DNA of 64,000 bases from Halomonas cupida (GTDB lineage: Bacteria > Pseudomonadota > Gammaproteobacteria > Pseudomonadales > Halomonadaceae). Both the position numbers and the translations under genes were made by a program. This document shows, one piece after another, positions 61,151 through 64,000 of this stretch. Each line of letters opens with the position of its first letter. Within the stretch, counting starts at the first letter, position 1. The stretch covers positions 162,952-226,951 of the forward strand of contig NZ_FRCA01000006.1 in the NCBI RefSeq assembly GCF_900142755.1, in the 5' to 3' direction. The notes under the pieces were generated by a model. It made no database searches, was not told the DNA's origin, and saw nothing but the letters and a program-made list of their open reading frames with translations.

Positions 61151-63628
61151 TTATCTCCTGTTGCGACGGCGTCTGCCGCCCTTGCTCTTGCCGTCGTCCT
61201 TGCTCTCGGCAACATCTGGCGTTTTCTTCGACTTGCGACTCGCTTCGCTGTCACCAGCCTTGCTGGACGCCGGCGCCTTGCTGCGCTTCTGTCGGCTACT
61301 CTTGCCTGCCGCCGGCTTGCCTGTTGTCTGCCCGGATGAGTCGGCGGAACCGGAGCGACGCTTGCGAGGTGCACGGCGCGGGCGCGGCTTGGCATCCGCC
61401 ATCTCGAAGTCAATCTTGCGGTCATCGAGGTCGACACGTGCAACCTGCACCGTCACGCCATCGCCGAGACGATAGCTGGTCCCCGTGCGCTCCCCCTTGA
61501 GACGATGCTTCTCCGGCTCATAGTGGTAGTAGTCGGAAGGCAGAGAAGTGACATGCACCAGGCCTTCGACATAGACCTCTTCCAGGCGCACGAAGATACC
61601 GAACTGGGTTACCGAGGCGATGGTGCCCTCGTAGGTCTCGCCCAGCTTGTCGGACATGAACTCGCACTTGAGCCAGCCCTCGACATCGCGGGTGGCGTCA
61701 TCAGCACGCCGCTCGGTCATCGAGCAATGCTCACCCAGCTCAAGCATCTGCTCGAAGGTATAGGGGCACCACTTGCTCGGCGGCTCGACCGGAGCACCCT
61801 CCGCCCGCAGCACAGTATTGGTCTGACGGGGACCGCGGATCACCGAGCGAATGGCCCGGTGTACCAGCAGATCCGGATAGCGACGAATCGGCGATGTGAA
61901 GTGGGCATAGGCCGGATAGGCCAGACCAAAGTGGCCTTCGTTGTGAGGCGAATACACTGCCTGGCTCATCGAGCGCAGCATCACCGTCTGGATGATGTCG
62001 GCATCGTCGCGATCACGGATCGCTTCGGCCAGTTCCTGGTAATCCTGAGGCGTCGGCGCATCACCGCCGCCTACCGACATCCCGAGCTCGTTGAGGAACA
62101 GCCGCAGCTTGTCGAGACGCTCCGGAGAGGGACGCTCATGGATCCGGTACAGTGCCGGCAGGTCATGCTTGTCAAGGAAGCGCGCAGTCGCCACGTTGGC
62201 GGCCAGCATGCACTCCTCGATGATCTTGTGGGCATCATTGCGCGACCGCGGGACAATCTTCTCGATCTTGCGCTCATCATTGAAGATGATGGCGGTTTCT
62301 GTGGTCTCGAAGTCAATCGCGCCACGCTCGGTGCGGGCCTCGCGCAACAGCTTGTAGAGGCCGTGGAGGTTCTTCAATGACGGCACCAGCGACTTGTATT
62401 CACGACGCAGCGCCTCGCCCTCCTCGCCTTCATCCTGAAGGATCGCCGTCACCTTGTTGTAGGTCAAACGGGCATGGGAACGGAACACCGCCTCGTAGAA
62501 ACGATAGCGACTGATGGTCCCGCTCCTGGAGATATTCATCTCGCAGACCAGCGCCAGACGGTCGACACCGGGATTCAGTGAGCACAGTCCATTGGACAGC
62601 AGCTCCGGCAGCATCGGGACGACCTGACCGGGGAAATAGACCGAGTTGCCACGCGACAGGGCCTCGGTATCCAGTGGCGTGCCGGGCCTGACGTAGTGCG
62701 ATACATCCGCAATCGCCACCAGCAGCTTCCAACTGCCCGAGCGCGTCTTGTAGGCACAGACGGCATCGTCAAAGTCCCTGGCGCTCTCGTCATCGATAGT
62801 GACCAGCGGCTTGTCTCGCAGGTCGACACGATGCAGCTTGTCGTCCTCGTCCACCTCCGCCGACATGCTGGCGATCTGGTCGGTGACGTCCATCGGAAAC
62901 TCTGCGGGAATCTCGTAGCTGCGCAGGGCGATATCGATTTCCATGCCCGGGTCCATACGCTCCCCCAGCACCTCGATGATCTCGCCGACTGGCTGGGAGC
63001 GCGTCTCCGGCTGCTTGACGATGCGCGCCGACACAACCTGGCCGTCCTCGGCACCTGCTCGAGCACTATGCGGAATCATCACTTCCAGCGCGATACGGCT
63101 GTTCTCCGGGATCAACACCCCGAACTCCGGCGTATTGGCACGGTAGACACCCACGATGGTCTCAGTGTTGCGTGACAACACTTCCACCACCGTGGCCTCA
63201 TCGCGCCCACGTCGATCACGTCCACTGACCCGTACCAGCACATGGTCGCCATGGAAGACACGACGCATCTGACGAGGCGGCATCACCAGGTCCGGCTTCT
63301 TGCCATCATCACGCAGCAGGAAACCAAATCCATCACGGTGCCCCAGCACCTTGCCCTTGATCAGATCCAGCTTGTTGATCAGCGCGAAAGCGCCTCGCCG
63401 GTTGCGCAATACCTGTCCGTCGCGCTCCATGGCTCCCAGCCGCCGACGCACCGCTTCACGCAGGTCCTCGTCGGCCAGGCCGAGCTGATCGCTCATCTCC
63501 TCATGGGAGATCGGCGTACCGATTTCCTCGAGGCGCTGAAGCAGGTATTCGCGAGAAGGAGCGGGCTTGTCGTACTTGTGAGCCTCGCGGCTGGCGTGGG
63601 GGTCGCTGTCGAGCGTCCAGTGAGTCAT
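61151..63628 (-). CDS. rnr: ribonuclease R
   Basis: An 825-residue 3'-5' exoribonuclease. A helix-turn-helix region comes first (SREYLLQRLEEIGTPISHEE), then cold-shock domains, and the RNB catalytic domain with DDESARDFDDAVCAYKTRSG. An S1 domain follows (YEGTIASVTQFGIFVRLEEV), and a lysine-rich tail of about 70 residues ends the protein. It degrades structured RNA. It leads rnr-rlmB and lies downstream of the tRNA-Leu gene. Confidence 0.96.
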   Translation of the reverse strand: MTHWTLDSDPHASREAHKYDKPAPSREYLLQRLEEIGTPISHEEMSDQLGLADEDLREAVRRRLGAMERDGQVLRNRRGAFALINKLDLIKGKVLGHRDGFGFLLRDDGKKPDLVMPPRQMRRVFHGDHVLVRVSGRDRRGRDEATVVEVLSRNTETIVGVYRANTPEFGVLIPENSRIALEVMIPHSARAGAEDGQVVSARIVKQPETRSQPVGEIIEVLGERMDPGMEIDIALRSYEIPAEFPMDVTDQIASMSAEVDEDDKLHRVDLRDKPLVTIDDESARDFDDAVCAYKTRSGSWKLLVAIADVSHYVRPGTPLDTEALSRGNSVYFPGQVVPMLPELLSNGLCSLNPGVDRLALVCEMNISRSGTISRYRFYEAVFRSHARLTYNKVTAILQDEGEEGEALRREYKSLVPSLKNLHGLYKLLREARTERGAIDFETTETAIIFNDERKIEKIVPRSRNDAHKIIEECMLAANVATARFLDKHDLPALYRIHERPSPERLDKLRLFLNELGMSVGGGDAPTPQDYQELAEAIRDRDDADIIQTVMLRSMSQAVYSPHNEGHFGLAYPAYAHFTSPIRRYPDLLVHRAIRSVIRGPRQTNTVLRAEGAPVEPPSKWCPYTFEQMLELGEHCSMTERRADDATRDVEGWLKCEFMSDKLGETYEGTIASVTQFGIFVRLEEVYVEGLVHVTSLPSDYYHYEPEKHRLKGERTGTSYRLGDGVTVQVARVDLDDRKIDFEMADAKPRPRRAPRKRRSGSADSSGQTTGKPAAGKSSRQKRSKAPASSKAGDSEASRKSKKTPDVAESKDDGKSKGGRRRRNRR

Positions 63629-63868
63629 GCGGCATGCATCCTTGACGGGGTCGGAGACGGTAACTGGGCGCCGGCAGCCGGGCGCGAGCAGAAGTTCTCT
63701 ACGTTGATTTCACTTGTCATGCGCGAAGTATAGCGCCGCAGCGGACCACACCCCAAGCTCAGCGACCAGTTACGGACCGAGAGCGGCGAGTCATACAGGG
63801 CGGGAAGAGGGATCCCGAGGCTGCCTCGGAAGTCGCGAGAAGGGCTCAGACCGACACACCAGAAACGC

Positions 63869-63890
63869 AAAAAACCGCGTCAATACGCGG
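63869..63890 (-). terminator. intrinsic terminator after tRNA-Leu
   Basis: CCGCG-TCAATA-CGCGG (63875-63890) followed on the minus strand by six T (63874-63869). It separates the tRNA transcript from rnr. The remaining gap between 63629 and 63966 holds nothing else I can name. Confidence 0.75.
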
Positions 63891-63966
63891 CCTCTTCATG
63901 ACTCTCCGGCATATCCAGGCTGCCCAATGAGTCGGTTATCTCTACATGACAGATTGTGTCATGACA

Positions 63967-64000
63967 TGGTGCCCAGGAGAGGACTTGAACCTCCACGTCC
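63967..64000 (-). tRNA. tRNA-Leu, 3' part
   Basis: Read leftwards, the edge gives the T arm GGAGG-TTCAAGT-CCTCT, the acceptor strand CCTGGGC, the discriminator A and an encoded CCA (63969-63967). The complementary 5' acceptor would be GCCCAGG, as in leucine tRNAs; the GACGTGGAGG approach fits their long variable arm. The anticodon is outside the window. Confidence 0.8.

Overview
The window looks like chromosomal DNA of a moderately halophilic gammaproteobacterium, most likely of the Halomonas family (Halomonadaceae). The clues are the high GC content, the gene order around guaBA, rnr-rlmB-rpsF-rpsR-rplI-dnaB and glrK-qseG-glrR, a group-2 Mrp cation/proton antiporter operon, a tctCBA tricarboxylate importer, a PhaR-type polyhydroxyalkanoate regulator and a DUF6482 gene. 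This placement rests on reading the proteins by eye; no search was run.

Layout. Positions 1-2.7 kb hold the 5' end of rlmA, a GNAT acetyltransferase and an FAD monooxygenase. Positions 2.7-10.8 kb form an AT-richer accessory island that abuts the 3' end of guaA. It contains a decayed hipBA module, a HicA-like toxin with a helix-turn-helix partner under a palindromic operator, a large PrrC/RloC-like ATPase with a zinc hook, an IS110 transposase remnant, and a two-gene unit coding for a small membrane protein and a PcfJ-like protein. From guaA onwards the sequence is mostly core genome: guaBA; tctDE with a coupled periplasmic binding protein, divergent from tctCBA; an AbrB-type membrane protein; xseA; glrK-qseG-glrR; argA; pit with its PhoU-like partner; a CYTH protein; a potassium channel; yciO and RNase AM; yciI; mnmC; coq7; hinT; a CPA1 antiporter; prkB with a thioesterase; purD; phaR; rsmE; a retropepsin-like protein; an MltB-type transglycosylase; mrpABCDEFG; hemH; dnaB; the S6/S18/L9 operon; rlmB; rnr; and the 3' end of a tRNA-Leu gene.

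Repeats and regulation. Five copies of a 173-bp element with 7-bp terminal inverted repeats (TATTAAC...GTTAATA) and a chain of internal hairpins lie between genes at 20.6, 27.7, 45.1, 45.3 and 55.8 kb. One copy supplies the stop codon of rsmE. A second composite family joins 7-bp tandem repeats to a 51-bp double-hairpin unit (40.7 and 60.2 kb). Upstream of glrK there is a sigma-54-like promoter with three GlrR-type TGTC-N10-GACA half-site pairs behind it and an intrinsic terminator in front. This is the arrangement expected for a GlmY-like regulatory transcript controlled by the adjacent two-component system.

How the genes work together. tctDE, with the extra binding protein, probably senses a tricarboxylate and switches on tctCBA. 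mrpA-G, the CPA1 antiporter and the potassium channel serve ion balance in salt. The island between rlmA and guaA carries the candidate defence and toxin genes.
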